NCBI GenBank assembly: GCA_942492115.1
Contig: CALODL010000027.1
Coordinates: 248,001 to 312,000, forward strand
Reading direction: 5' to 3'
Length of the DNA: 64,000 bases
DNA from: CALODL01 sp942492115
Lineage (GTDB): Bacteria; Planctomycetota; Phycisphaerae; UBA1845; CAIVHJ01
In this document: positions 37,040-46,644 of the stretch, one piece after another
Numbering within the stretch: position 1 is the first letter of the stretch
How the letters are laid out: each line of letters starts with the position of its first letter
Made by a program: the position numbers and the translations under genes
Notes under the pieces: model-generated
Told to the model about the DNA's origin: nothing
The model's input: only the letters and a program-made list of their open reading frames with translations
Databases searched by the model: none

Positions 37040-38212
37040 ATGAGAACGACACGATACGCGCTATTGGGCGCCGCGGTTATGAGCCTGGCAGTCAATCGAG
37101 GTGCACTGGCGACGGAATTCTCGATCGACTGGTACACGGTTGATGGCGGCGGAGGCTACAGTAGCGGGCCCTTTTTTGAACTTGAGGGTACGATCGGGCA
37201 ACCCGACACGGGCCCACTGATCAATAATGCGTTCGAATTGTATGGTGGGTTCTGGAATGTCTGCATGCCGAAGGTGTCGCCATGCACGACACACCGTGAT
37301 TGCGCCGACCTCGACGGCAACGGCATCCGCGACAACGCCTGCTTGTTTTGGAGCTGTGATGCGGGTGTATGCGTCGAGACCGCAATCGTCTTCGCCGATA
37401 TGGGCGGCCAGTTTGGAGAGTGCCCGGTCGATGGCACTGCTGATGGAAATGACCGGTTCCACGCGCTGAACTGCTTTGCCAACACCGATCCCGGTAGTGA
37501 CGGGCCATACCTGTGCGAAGGTGCTGCCCCTGCGGCATTCAACGTCGATGCGGGTGGCCAGTTTGGTTCGTGCGCACCCGATGGCGTGTGCGATGGAAAC
37601 GATGCGTTCCATGCGCTGAATGCATTTGGTGGGTCGACGACCTGCAGTTGCCCGTTGGATGGCGCGCCGATGCCTGAGACCCACGCTGGAGCGCATGGCG
37701 CAATCGAGATCGTTGACCGCGTCACGCTCGAACTCATCGCCGGACCGCGGTCCGGTAAGCTGATTAACATCGACCTGTTCCTGACCGGTGGCGTGAGTGA
37801 TCTACGGGGTTATCAGTTGCATCCGGCAGCAAGCCCGGAGTTGACACTGGTAGACATGTTCGTCGACCCGCGCCCCGATCACGCCTTTGCCGGCCAGGCA
37901 TGGTGGGATGCATACAATCTCGAGACCGGTCAGATGGTCATTGGCATCGACGCCGAAGGCATCTCCGCGAAAGGCGATGTGTACCTGGCAACGCTGGTCT
38001 ACGAAGTCACAGATGCCGATCATTCCCTGATCGTCGATCTGTTCCACGACGCGTCAGATCACAGGCACAGATCGTTCCTCTTTGGCACGCCGGCCAACCG
38101 CAAAATTGAAATCATTCGGACGGTACCCGCGATCATCGGGGCAACGGGCAAACAAACCGACGATCACACAAGAGGAACGGTTATTCATCCGGCAGCAGAC
38201 CGTCATCGATGA
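37040..38212 (+). CDS. Secreted protein with DGGGGYS domain, dockerin-like pair and cohesin-like domain
   Basis: A 390-residue protein from the ATG at 37040 (GGGG upstream). The signal peptide ends at VNRGALA. Then comes a short module DWYTVDGGGGYSSG ... FELEGTIGQPDTG ... FELYGGFW, a Cys-rich linker (CTTHRDCADLDGNGIRD), and two EF-hand-like units, DGTADGNDRFHALNCF and DGVCDGNDAFHALNAF. It ends in a beta domain starting IDLFLTGGVSDLRGYQLHPA that resembles cohesins. The same order recurs in the proteins at 46903 and, at its C-terminus, 56232. Dockerin-like and cohesin-like parts in one chain suggest self-association in an extracellular matrix, which is inference. It follows the VGIGT protein by 128 bases. 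Confidence 0.75.
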   Translation: MRTTRYALLGAAVMSLAVNRGALATEFSIDWYTVDGGGGYSSGPFFELEGTIGQPDTGPLINNAFELYGGFWNVCMPKVSPCTTHRDCADLDGNGIRDNACLFWSCDAGVCVETAIVFADMGGQFGECPVDGTADGNDRFHALNCFANTDPGSDGPYLCEGAAPAAFNVDAGGQFGSCAPDGVCDGNDAFHALNAFGGSTTCSCPLDGAPMPETHAGAHGAIEIVDRVTLELIAGPRSGKLINIDLFLTGGVSDLRGYQLHPAASPELTLVDMFVDPRPDHAFAGQAWWDAYNLETGQMVIGIDAEGISAKGDVYLATLVYEVTDADHSLIVDLFHDASDHRHRSFLFGTPANRKIEIIRTVPAIIGATGKQTDDHTRGTVIHPAADRHR

Positions 38213-38260
38213 GCAAAATTGTAGAACGTCGGAAGTTGTGCGGCGGGGCGTGTCCGGCAG

Positions 38261-38269
38261 TGATACAAT
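38261..38269 (+). promoter_or_regulatory. Candidate extended -10 promoter of phosphoesterase gene
   Basis: TGATACAAT followed by CGGG, identical to the element at 2328-2340, 44 bases before the GTG start. Confidence 0.35.
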
Positions 38270-38313
38270 CGGGCCTGCTTGGATAGGCGAATGGCTTGGA
38301 CGGAGCACCTGTT

Positions 38314-39069
38314 GTGCGGATCGCTGCGCTGTATGACATTCATGGCAATTTGCCGGCGCTCGAGGCGGTGCTCGGTGAGATCGCGGCGCTCGATGACAAC
38401 GACAACCACGGAGTCAGTGGCGTTGTTGTGGGCGGGGACGTTGTGCCGGGGCCTTTGGCGCGGGAATGCTTGGTTGCGCTGCTTGATCAACCGTTGCCGG
38501 TGCAGTTCATTCAGGGCAATGGTGAACGCGACGTGCTTGCCCTGCATCGGGGGGCGGCGCTCACCCGCGTGCCGGAGCAGCACCTTGCGGCCATGCGTTG
38601 GGTGGCAGAAGACCTTGCTCCCGAGCAGCTGGACGCCCTGGCGTCCTGGCCGCTTACGCTCACGAGCACCATCCCGGCGCTGGGTCGCGTGCAGTTCTGC
38701 CACGCCACGCCAAGGGACGACAACGAGATCTTCACCCGCAACACGCCGGCGGAGCGGTTAGAACCCATCTTCGCCCCGACAAGCGCCGACGTCGTGATCT
38801 GCGGCCACACGCACATGCAGTTCGACCGGCGGATCGGCGCTATCCGCGTGGTCAATGCCGGAAGCGTGGGCATGCCCTTCGGAACCCCCGGCGCTTTCTG
38901 GGCGCTATTGGGCCCGGACATCGAGCTGCGCTGCACGCGCTACGACCTGACCGCGGCCAGGAAGCGTTTGAACGAAACCGCCTACCCGCAGGCAAGCGCG
39001 TTCGACCCCGAAAACCCGCCATCAGAGCAGGCCATGCTCGAGGTCTTCGAGAAAGCTGCATTGGGCTAA
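38314..39069 (+). CDS. Metallophosphoesterase, YfcE/MJ0936-like
   Basis: A 251-residue calcineurin-like phosphoesterase. I start it at the GTG at 38314 (MRIAALYDIHGN) because GGAG is 8 bases upstream and family members begin this way; a TTG at 38296 is the alternative. Metal-binding motifs are complete: DIHGN (DxH), GGDVVPGP (GDxxxxG), QGNGERD (GN.E in place of GNHD/E, as in the YfcE group), and CGHTHMQFDRR (GHTH). Such enzymes hydrolyse phosphodiesters or phosphoserine-type substrates with two metal ions in the cytoplasm. The physiological substrate is not predictable here. It stands alone between unrelated genes. Confidence 0.9.
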   Translation: MRIAALYDIHGNLPALEAVLGEIAALDDNDNHGVSGVVVGGDVVPGPLARECLVALLDQPLPVQFIQGNGERDVLALHRGAALTRVPEQHLAAMRWVAEDLAPEQLDALASWPLTLTSTIPALGRVQFCHATPRDDNEIFTRNTPAERLEPIFAPTSADVVICGHTHMQFDRRIGAIRVVNAGSVGMPFGTPGAFWALLGPDIELRCTRYDLTAARKRLNETAYPQASAFDPENPPSEQAMLEVFEKAALG

Positions 39070-39540
39070 AGCGATGAACCAAGGCGTGCATCAGATGTCC
39101 GGGCCAAGACGTGTTGCGGGCTCTCCGTTCGATCGGCGTGATGCGAAGGTGTGTCACCGACAACGAAAAAACGAAGTCAAGAGTGGGAAACGATGCGGCG
39201 GCAATTGCCCCGCTCCCCATTTCCGGCGGCACGATCTTCCGGGTTTGACTCCGAAGGTTGTTGAGCACCGTATCGATTTTGAATCACAATCTAGGAGCAG
39301 TTGCCGCACACGCGACCCCATGAAATTCTTAAAGCCACACATTGGGCGCGTTCGGGGACCTATGGGTTGGATGGCTCAGATGCGACGGAGTTGACCACCG
39401 TTCGGTCACCTGGAAGAGGAAGAGGCTCTGGGCCGTGAACATCTGCACGCGAACGGCCCCGTGATGTGGGCTGGTCACGGGGCCGTACTGCATGATTGCC
39501 ACCGGCGCAGGCGTCCGCCGCGGTGATCGAGTTGCTGAAA
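39070..39540. other. Intergenic region with a terminator-like hairpin
   Basis: 471 bases between convergent genes. Small open frames on both strands show no known motif. The only clear element is the hairpin at 39453-39486. Confidence 0.4.
39453..39486. terminator. Strong 12-bp hairpin between convergent genes
   Basis: Perfect stem ACGGCCCCGTGA / TCACGGGGCCGT with a 10-base loop. No T-tract on either strand, so it is terminator-like only by position and stability. Confidence 0.45.
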
Positions 39541-42500
39541 CTACTCGGCCACGCAGACTCCCCGATTCAATGAGCAGGTCAGGGACGCGAGCCACTGGGC
39601 CATCGGACTCGCGGTGAGGTCAAGGGCATCCGCGCACTCGTAGTAGCATGTATACCCGGGGCTGCAGTCGCTATCGCCGTCACAGTAGAGCGTCGCGCCT
39701 TGCACCTCAGTCGGAACGTCGTCGCACATCAGGAAGAGGTCGACCATTTCGAAGAACGTGCACGTGCAGCTGTCACCGGGCTCCAGGCTGCAGCACGGAC
39801 TCGCGGGGCTGCTACAGCAGATCAGGTCGGTGCAATCGAGGAGCACCGAGGGATCGCCGACGACCACGGGGTCCACACACGTAAAGCTGTCACCCTGTGG
39901 GTAGCACGTCTGGCCTTCGGCGCAGTTGTATTCCCAGTCGCACGCGTAGTCCGAACAGGTTGTCGAGTCCGTTGGCGTCCAGCACGCACTGCCCCCCACG
40001 AGGAAGTCCGGGAGGACACCGCAGTTCCTGCCGCACGCGCCGCAGTTGTCCGCGTCGATGCTGGTGAGCGTGCATTCGAAGTTGCAGCACGTTCCCCGGT
40101 CGGTGACCAGGGGTTCGCATTGACCGAAGTCACCAGAACCGAAGCAGCCGCAGTCGTCATCGGAGCTGCACGGTTCGCCCGCGCGGCAGCCGCTGGCGGC
40201 GTTGCAGAAGAAGCCGCTGCTGCCCGGGCACTCATTCAGATCATCATTGCCGTTGCTGCAGCAGCCGCCATCGTCCAGTGGCGGCGTGCACCGCCACCCG
40301 TTTCCAGTCAGGTTGCAATCCGAGCACACCAGCCCGGCAGCGCATTCGCCGAGCACCGTGAGGACACCGTCGTCCTCGTTCTGGCACACCTCGCCTTGGG
40401 CCAGGACATTGGGTGCCGTGCCCGCTGCGCATTCCCCGGACGTGTTACAGAACAGCGGCGTCTGGCTGATACAGTCGTCGTCCGTGGCGCACCCATCGCC
40501 GGCGAGGGCCACCCGACGGCACGTCTTCGGTCCATCGGAGTCGGCGGCCAGGCAGGCGCGGAACCGGTAGGGATCTGAGCTGTCTTCGGCTTCGCCGAAT
40601 CCGCCCTTGCAGCAGTCGCTGTCGTCCTCGCAAACCTCGCCCAGGCCGAGGCAGCAGACCGGTGTGCCATAGCCGAACGGGCCCGGCGGGTCGACGGCGC
40701 TCTTGTAGCATCCGCGAACGACGTCCGGTTCACGCGGATCGAAGCACAGCGGATCGACCCAGTTGCTCCCCGGACACGAGCCCTCGATGATGCCGGTGAG
40801 TGGCGCGCATCCGGGCGGCAGCTCAGAACACACGGCCGTTCCGGGAACCGGCGACACGTCCTGGCCGAAGCCATGGCGATAGCCGCCCTGCGGGTCGAGC
40901 ATACACGTGCCGCCGCCGGGGCATTCCGCCTCACAGATGCCGCCGTCGCAGTCATCGGCCGCGCTGCACGGTTCGCCATCGTCGGCGCCGCCGCCCTTGC
41001 AGATCGTGCCTCTGAAGTAGCACTCATCTCCACCGCAGCGGCCGCCGCGGAAGTCTCCGGGGAACAGTTCGACCTGGCACGTGTCCAGATCGAAGCCGTC
41101 GGCGTCCGGATCGCTGCATGGTATGCCGTTGTTGGGACCGCCGATGCAGGCTTGATCACTCCCACCGTTACAGCGGAACGAGTAGTAAGGGATTGCCGGG
41201 TTCGACGCGCAGTACGGGTTGCAAGCTCCGCCAATCTCGATGGGTTTGATCAGGCAGCGCTTCACGCCGTCGGCGGCCAGCTCGCAGCGATCCGCGCTGT
41301 TGCAGTCGCTGTCCTGGAGACAGGCTTCGCCGCGTGCAAGCAGGCATACGCCACCAGCGGAGTCGCATTGGGATCCATCCTTAGCCCCGCCGCATTCGCA
41401 GAGCCCGCTCAGGCAGTCGACGTCGTTGTCACAGCTGGCCAGTAACGGCTGACGGCAGATGCCATTCTGGTCCGCAATCAGGCCGAATGAACACCCCGTA
41501 CCTTCCGTATCTCCCAGACAAGCGCCACACTCGAGCGTATCGCCGCAATCGTTTTCGATGTTTCCGCACAGCAGTTCACCGGTTTCCGGGTCGTTGCACA
41601 CGAAGCCGCAGCATGTTCCGTCGCTGCACGCGCCACCGCCGTTGCAGAACGTGCCGTCATTGGCCAGATTGTCCTGACAGATGCCGGAGCCGTCGCACGT
41701 ATCCGCAGCGTTACACTCATCGTCGGTCGCGTCGCCGCAGGCCGTGCCGGCCGCCGCGTAGGCATCGACGCACGTGTCGTCGGTCCCACTGCAATGATCG
41801 TTCGCATCATCGTCACAGTCTCCGCCGTTCGAGGCACCCGTACAGGCCGTTGATGCGTCCTTGAAGCCGTTGTCCGTACAGCTGCCCGCCCCATTGCACG
41901 TATCCACGTTGGTGCAGGCGGTCTCGACATCACCGCACGTCTGGCCCGCAGGTGCGACGTTATGGACGCAGTCGCCCAGGCCATTGCAGGTGTCCGGGGC
42001 GTTGCATTCGGTATCCGTCGGGTCACCGCAGCCTGCGCCCGCCTCCTCCACGTTGGCCTGACAGTGCCCCTGGCCGTCACACGTGTCGGGGTTGTCGCAA
42101 TCGGTGTCCGACGGGCTGCCGCAAGCGAACCCCTCCGGCACGAAGTTCTCCTGACACTGCCCGTCGCCGTCACAGGTGTCCGCGAAGTCACAGTCAGACG
42201 TGCTGCTGTCGCCACAGGCTGTGCCGAACGGTGCACTCGTGTGCGTGCACACGCCGTCGCTGCACACGTCCGTGGTGCAGTCGTTGTCGTCAGAGCTACA
42301 GGCCGTGCCGTCCGCCTCGTCGTGTGTCTGGCAGGTGCCCGCGCCGTCACACGTATCAGGACTCGTGCACGCCGTATCGGCATCCGAACCGCACGGCGTA
42401 TCCGCCGCGACAAAACCGTTGTCCGTACAACTTCCGGACCCATCGCAGTAGTCCTGGTTCGTGCACGCATCGCCCGCGTCGCCACACGGCGTGGTGGGCG

Positions 42501-42969
42501 GTTCGTCGTTGGCCAGGCAGGCGCCCGCACCGTCACACGTGTCGGGGCTTGTACACTCCGTATCCGCGCCCGAGCCGCAGGCGGTCCCTGCCGACAGGTG
42601 TGTCCAACCGAACCTGTCCGTCTCCGGCGCACACCATTGACAGTCGTTCTCGCCGTCAAGCACTTCCGGGTAATAAAATGTGCCGTCTATCCGACAACCC
42701 GGCTGACAGACCTGTCTGCCGTTTCGCGGTGCACCATTGGGTAAGTTCATCGGTGGCCAGACACTGATATCGAGCGGCTCGCACACCAGGCCGACATCAC
42801 ATTGTGCATCCATCCTGCAGCGCGATGCCGGATGCGGCCAGGACGGTTTGAGGTCGTCATCCTCGCCCACTTCGACCTGCGCGGTGACAACGGTCGGACA
42901 TGCCAACAACACACACGCCAGGGCCCATCCCGACCCGTGCACGATTCGACGTCTCTTGTTCTCAACCAT
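39541..42969 (-). CDS. Large secreted Cys-rich repeat protein
   Basis: A 1142-residue exported protein. GAGG lies 7 bases before the ATG at 42969; another ATG two codons up (42975) is too close to it. The signal peptide ends at CPTVVTAQ. The N-terminal third has about nine Cys repeats of the form C(G)D..(D/E)C(N/T)..DTCDG.G.C..N, about 45 residues each, similar to the Cys-rich repeats of myxobacterial and planctomycete surface proteins. The rest has irregular clusters (CSDDDCG, CCSNGNDDLNECPG, CGACGRNCGVLPD). The ~100 cysteines imply a disulfide-rich extracellular rod. Function unknown. Frames antisense to it are long because of its GC-rich repeat codons and are not genes. Confidence 0.75.
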   Translation of the reverse strand: MVENKRRRIVHGSGWALACVLLACPTVVTAQVEVGEDDDLKPSWPHPASRCRMDAQCDVGLVCEPLDISVWPPMNLPNGAPRNGRQVCQPGCRIDGTFYYPEVLDGENDCQWCAPETDRFGWTHLSAGTACGSGADTECTSPDTCDGAGACLANDEPPTTPCGDAGDACTNQDYCDGSGSCTDNGFVAADTPCGSDADTACTSPDTCDGAGTCQTHDEADGTACSSDDNDCTTDVCSDGVCTHTSAPFGTACGDSSTSDCDFADTCDGDGQCQENFVPEGFACGSPSDTDCDNPDTCDGQGHCQANVEEAGAGCGDPTDTECNAPDTCNGLGDCVHNVAPAGQTCGDVETACTNVDTCNGAGSCTDNGFKDASTACTGASNGGDCDDDANDHCSGTDDTCVDAYAAAGTACGDATDDECNAADTCDGSGICQDNLANDGTFCNGGGACSDGTCCGFVCNDPETGELLCGNIENDCGDTLECGACLGDTEGTGCSFGLIADQNGICRQPLLASCDNDVDCLSGLCECGGAKDGSQCDSAGGVCLLARGEACLQDSDCNSADRCELAADGVKRCLIKPIEIGGACNPYCASNPAIPYYSFRCNGGSDQACIGGPNNGIPCSDPDADGFDLDTCQVELFPGDFRGGRCGGDECYFRGTICKGGGADDGEPCSAADDCDGGICEAECPGGGTCMLDPQGGYRHGFGQDVSPVPGTAVCSELPPGCAPLTGIIEGSCPGSNWVDPLCFDPREPDVVRGCYKSAVDPPGPFGYGTPVCCLGLGEVCEDDSDCCKGGFGEAEDSSDPYRFRACLAADSDGPKTCRRVALAGDGCATDDDCISQTPLFCNTSGECAAGTAPNVLAQGEVCQNEDDGVLTVLGECAAGLVCSDCNLTGNGWRCTPPLDDGGCCSNGNDDLNECPGSSGFFCNAASGCRAGEPCSSDDDCGCFGSGDFGQCEPLVTDRGTCCNFECTLTSIDADNCGACGRNCGVLPDFLVGGSACWTPTDSTTCSDYACDWEYNCAEGQTCYPQGDSFTCVDPVVVGDPSVLLDCTDLICCSSPASPCCSLEPGDSCTCTFFEMVDLFLMCDDVPTEVQGATLYCDGDSDCSPGYTCYYECADALDLTASPMAQWLASLTCSLNRGVCVAE

Positions 42970-43156
42970 GATCATCCTCTGCTTTCGTACGGCGAGCTTC
43001 TATTCCGGTGAGCCGACTCATCGGGGCCTCCGACCAATTCGGACGCCTATTCCTTTCTGGGGCGATCCGTCGGCGCGCGGGGTGAAGAGATCGGGCAGAA
43101 TTGTGGTCGTCGTGCGTAACGCTTTGGTTAGCACGTAGTAGTGGCCCATATGGTTG

Positions 43157-43165
43157 TGCTAGAAT
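43157..43165 (+). promoter_or_regulatory. Candidate extended -10 promoter of sigma gene
   Basis: TGCTAGAAT ending 7 bases before the ATG at 43173. Same motif and spacing as for the sigma gene at 35159, suggesting a leaderless transcript. Confidence 0.4.
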
Positions 43166-43172
43166 ACCGGCG

Positions 43173-43769
43173 ATGTCTGGCCATCCTCCCGAAGATCTGA
43201 CGGTCCTGATCGATTCCGCGGCAGGCGGCGACCGCGCGTCCGCGGATCGGCTCTTCGAGGTGGTCTATGACAAGCTGCGGGCCATCGCCCGTCGAAACCA
43301 TGGGGCGGGCCGCCACGGTCACACCCTGCAGCCCACCGTGCTGGCCAATGAGGCCTACCTCGTGCTGGCCGAGCGGCTCGACCTCGGCGACAACACCTCG
43401 TTGCCATGCCGTGCGATGTTCTTCCGGACGGTGGCCCTGGCCATGCGCTCGATCCTGCGCGACTACTGGCGCAAGCAGCACACGCTCAAGCGCGGCCAGG
43501 GGACGCCACCAGCCCCACTGACGGGGGTCGAACCGGCCACGCCGGTGGGCGAACTCGACACGGTCGACTACCTGGCGCTTGACGAGGCGCTGGACGGACT
43601 GCAGCAGTACAACCGCAGATGGCATGAGGTGGTCATGCACCGCTACTTCGCGGGTTGTTCGGTCGATGACACGGCGCGCATGCTGAGTATCAGCGCGTCG
43701 ACCGTCAAGGCCGACTGGAAACTGGCCCACGTGTGGCTGAGACGCGAGCTCGGCGCGGAGCCCGAATGA
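43173..43769 (+). CDS. ECF-type RNA polymerase sigma factor (planctomycete family)
   Basis: A 198-residue PF07638-type sigma factor: DLTVLIDSAAGGDRASADRLF, TLQPTVLANEAYLVLAERL, then region 4 CSVDDTARMLSISASTVKADWKLAHVWLRREL. The ATG at 43173 is chosen because the family start (MSGHPPEDLT) fits and a -10-like element lies immediately upstream. There is no ribosome site, consistent with a leaderless message. Its stop overlaps the kinase start by 4 bases. Confidence 0.88.
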   Translation: MSGHPPEDLTVLIDSAAGGDRASADRLFEVVYDKLRAIARRNHGAGRHGHTLQPTVLANEAYLVLAERLDLGDNTSLPCRAMFFRTVALAMRSILRDYWRKQHTLKRGQGTPPAPLTGVEPATPVGELDTVDYLALDEALDGLQQYNRRWHEVVMHRYFAGCSVDDTARMLSISASTVKADWKLAHVWLRRELGAEPE

Positions 43770-46615
43770 CGTCCCATCCCCGATTTACGTCTGAGCAACT
43801 CGAACGCATCGATCGCCTGTCAGCCGAGGCCCTGGAGCTGGAGCAGAGCGAACGCCGCGCGTTCATCGAGCATGCGTGCGCCGACGATCCGGCGGTTCGG
43901 GAAGAGCTGCTGGCGCTCGTGACCCGCATCGATGATGAGAACACCCTGCTGGCCGTGCCCGCCAAGCTCCCCGCGATGGACGATATCGCGCGCATGATCG
44001 GGGAATCGCCGGATGTGGATTCAGTCCTACCGACGTCGATCGGTATGTACCGGATTCGTTCTGTGCTCGGTTCCGGCGGCATGGGTGTCGTGTATGAAGC
44101 CGAACAAGATCAGCCGCATCGGCTCGTGGCTGTGAAGGTCATTCGCCCCGGATTGGCGGGGGCCGAGGTCCGGCGGCGATTTGCCCGCGAGGCTGCTGTG
44201 CTCGCCCGCCTGCGCCATACAGGCATCGGGCACATCTATGACGTCGGCTCCGCCGAGTTGATCCTGCAGGACGGCCGAGCGACCGCGGCATTGCCGTACA
44301 TCGCCATGGAATTGCTCCGCGGCGAGCCGATCGACAGCTACGTGCGCGAGCGGGCCGTGTCCGCCGACGGAGTGCTGGGGCTGGTGGCCGATGTCTGTGA
44401 CGCGGTGCATCACGCCCATGTCAACGGGGTCATTCACCGCGATCTCAAGCCGAGCAACATCATCGTCGACACCAGTGGTCAGACCAAGGTCCTCGACTTC
44501 GGCGTCGCCCGGGTCACCGACGGTGACTTGCAGGTCACCAGCGTGCACACGGGAGTGGGGCAGTTGGTCGGCACCATCGCGTACATGAGTCCGGAACAGG
44601 TGGGTGGTAATTTAGAGGACATCGACGCCAGCAGCGACGTGTACACACTGGGCGTCATCCTCTACCAATTGCTGAGCGGCCAACCGCCCTACGATCTGGT
44701 GAATTGTGCGATCACCGAGGCCGCGCGGACCATCCGCGAGGACGAGCCGCAACGCTTGGGGGCGTTGCAGACGGCCGTGCGTGGCGACATTGAAACCATC
44801 GTTGCCAAAGCCATGGCCAAAGATCGGGCCATGCGTTATCAATCGGCCGCCGAACTCGGCCGGGATCTGCGGCGCTACCTGGCCCGCGAGCCAATCGTGG
44901 CCCGGGACCCGAGCACGTTCTACCAACTGCGCAAGTTCGCCAGCCGCAACCGCGGGCTGGTCTTCGCCTCATTCGTCGCCGTCAGCGCACTCATCGGGGG
45001 CAGCTGCCTTGCTCTGTGGCAGGCGTTTGAAGCCCGGGCCGCCCAGCGCATCGCCGAGGAACGGTTCAACGATACGCGTGCGCTGGCACGGAGTTTCATG
45101 TTCGAGCACTACGATCAGCTAGCCCAACTGCCCAACACCCTGAAGGCCAGGCAAGCACTGGTTCAGACGGCCCTGCAGTATGCCAACAAGCTGGCCGGCC
45201 AGAGGACCGATGACGTCACGCTGCAGTTCGAGATCATCAAGGCGTACCTGCGCATCAGCACGATCCAGGGCCGGCCGGACGTGCCCAACACGGGCGACTT
45301 GGATGGTGCCATTGCCAGCGCGACGCGGGCCTTGGAACTGGCTGAAGAGGCGGTCGAGCGGTGGCCGGACGACCTCGGAAGCCTGCACCAGGTCGGCAAG
45401 TCCCACGAGGCACTGGCCGAACTGACCGCCGCACGCGGCAGCTTTGGGGAGGCCGAGTTTCATGGGCGCCGCAGTATCGACATCATGGAGCAGGTAGTCG
45501 ACCGTCTGCCGCACGAAGATCCGGAGCGGCGCGATCTGGCCCTGGCCCATCATAAACTGGGCCGTCTGTATGAGCGGCGCGGACAGTCTGCCGATGCGCT
45601 GCGCGAGTACGAGGCCAGCCATCAACTGCGGGTCAAGTTGGCCAGTCTCGGCGAATCCAAGCAACGCCTGCTCGATGTGGCGACCAGCGCCAGCAAACTG
45701 GGCGACATGCACAGGCGCGGAGGAGAGTACCAGCGCGCTCTGGAACGTTACCGTGAGAGCCATGCCTTCCGGCATCAGGTGGTTGATACGCACCCCGGTG
45801 ACCACTACGCACTTCGAGCCTTTTCGCTAACACATGGTCGCATCGGTCAGGTTCTGCTCGTGCTCGGACGGCAGGATGAAGCGCGGGGTCATTTCGAAGA
45901 GTACCTCAGTATCCGCCAGCAGCTAGCGGCAGCCGCGCCCGGGGACGCCAATGCTCAGCGAGATGTTGCAGTCGCGTACTACCGCATGGGCGAGCTCGAC
46001 TACGATGCGGGTCGCGGTGACGCGGCAGTGGACTCTTTCGAGAGCTTCGTCGAGATTCTCGAGGCGATCGCGGCCCAGTCACCGAACAACATCAGGTACA
46101 AGAGCGATATCGCGGCGGGATACCTCAAGACTGCCATGGCACTGATCCTATCCGGCCGTCCGAACGATGCGGCGACGCTGCTCAACGCTGCGCTGGTTCG
46201 TGCGAATGCAGTCCTCGACTTAACGCCGGACCACGCCGAAGCCTGGGGCATCCGGGTCAACGCCCAAATCGAAATCGGGAAGATGCGCTTGAGTCAATTA
46301 TCTTACAACGCAGCCCGCGACATGCTCGAGCAAGCGCTGGAAGATGTCGCGACGCGCGGCGCGGCGGGCGATTCAAGTGTTGAACTGGATCATCTCAAAG
46401 CGGACGCACTGCGCGAGTTGGGCGATGTCTACAGGGCCTGGTCCACGGTCGACGGCTTGACTTCAGAGGAACAAGAGCAGTATCGCACGACTGCCTGCAC
46501 CCACTATCGGGCATGCCAGACGTGGATGCGCGATATCAAAGAGCGCGGAGCACTGCGTTCTTCACACAACAGTATGCTGGTCGAGATCGATGAACGCGTG
46601 GCCGGGTGCTCGTAG
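43766..46615 (+). CDS. Ser/Thr protein kinase with TPR repeats, paired with sigma factor
   Basis: A 949-residue kinase whose ATG at 43766 overlaps the sigma stop. It has the helical N-terminal region (QLERIDRLSAEALELEQSER), then a kinase domain (about 93-372) with GSGGMGVVYEAEQDQP, Lys124 in VAVKVIR, Asp226 in VIHRDLKPSN, Asp244 in VLDFGVARV and GTIAYMSPEQVGG. A membrane helix follows (GLVFASFVAVSALIGGSCLALW). The C-terminal ~500 residues are TPR-like helical repeats (AHHKLGRLYERRGQSADAL, VAYYRMGELDYDAGRGDAAVD). It faces the secreted-protein cassette at 46903-50179. Confidence 0.92.
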   Translation: MTSHPRFTSEQLERIDRLSAEALELEQSERRAFIEHACADDPAVREELLALVTRIDDENTLLAVPAKLPAMDDIARMIGESPDVDSVLPTSIGMYRIRSVLGSGGMGVVYEAEQDQPHRLVAVKVIRPGLAGAEVRRRFAREAAVLARLRHTGIGHIYDVGSAELILQDGRATAALPYIAMELLRGEPIDSYVRERAVSADGVLGLVADVCDAVHHAHVNGVIHRDLKPSNIIVDTSGQTKVLDFGVARVTDGDLQVTSVHTGVGQLVGTIAYMSPEQVGGNLEDIDASSDVYTLGVILYQLLSGQPPYDLVNCAITEAARTIREDEPQRLGALQTAVRGDIETIVAKAMAKDRAMRYQSAAELGRDLRRYLAREPIVARDPSTFYQLRKFASRNRGLVFASFVAVSALIGGSCLALWQAFEARAAQRIAEERFNDTRALARSFMFEHYDQLAQLPNTLKARQALVQTALQYANKLAGQRTDDVTLQFEIIKAYLRISTIQGRPDVPNTGDLDGAIASATRALELAEEAVERWPDDLGSLHQVGKSHEALAELTAARGSFGEAEFHGRRSIDIMEQVVDRLPHEDPERRDLALAHHKLGRLYERRGQSADALREYEASHQLRVKLASLGESKQRLLDVATSASKLGDMHRRGGEYQRALERYRESHAFRHQVVDTHPGDHYALRAFSLTHGRIGQVLLVLGRQDEARGHFEEYLSIRQQLAAAAPGDANAQRDVAVAYYRMGELDYDAGRGDAAVDSFESFVEILEAIAAQSPNNIRYKSDIAAGYLKTAMALILSGRPNDAATLLNAALVRANAVLDLTPDHAEAWGIRVNAQIEIGKMRLSQLSYNAARDMLEQALEDVATRGAAGDSSVELDHLKADALRELGDVYRAWSTVDGLTSEEQEQYRTTACTHYRACQTWMRDIKERGALRSSHNSMLVEIDERVAGCS

Positions 46616-46644
46616 ACCATCGACGTAGGCTTTAGTGTCCAACT

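Noticed and set aside
38296..38313. TTG start for the phosphoesterase
   Set aside because: The GTG at 38314 has GGAG at the right distance and yields the usual family N-terminus.
41478..42659. Long minus-strand frame rich in Arg/Thr/Ala, plus several plus-strand frames in the same place
   Set aside because: Shadows of the Cys-rich repeat gene at 39541-42969. Low-complexity composition is typical of wrong-frame translation.
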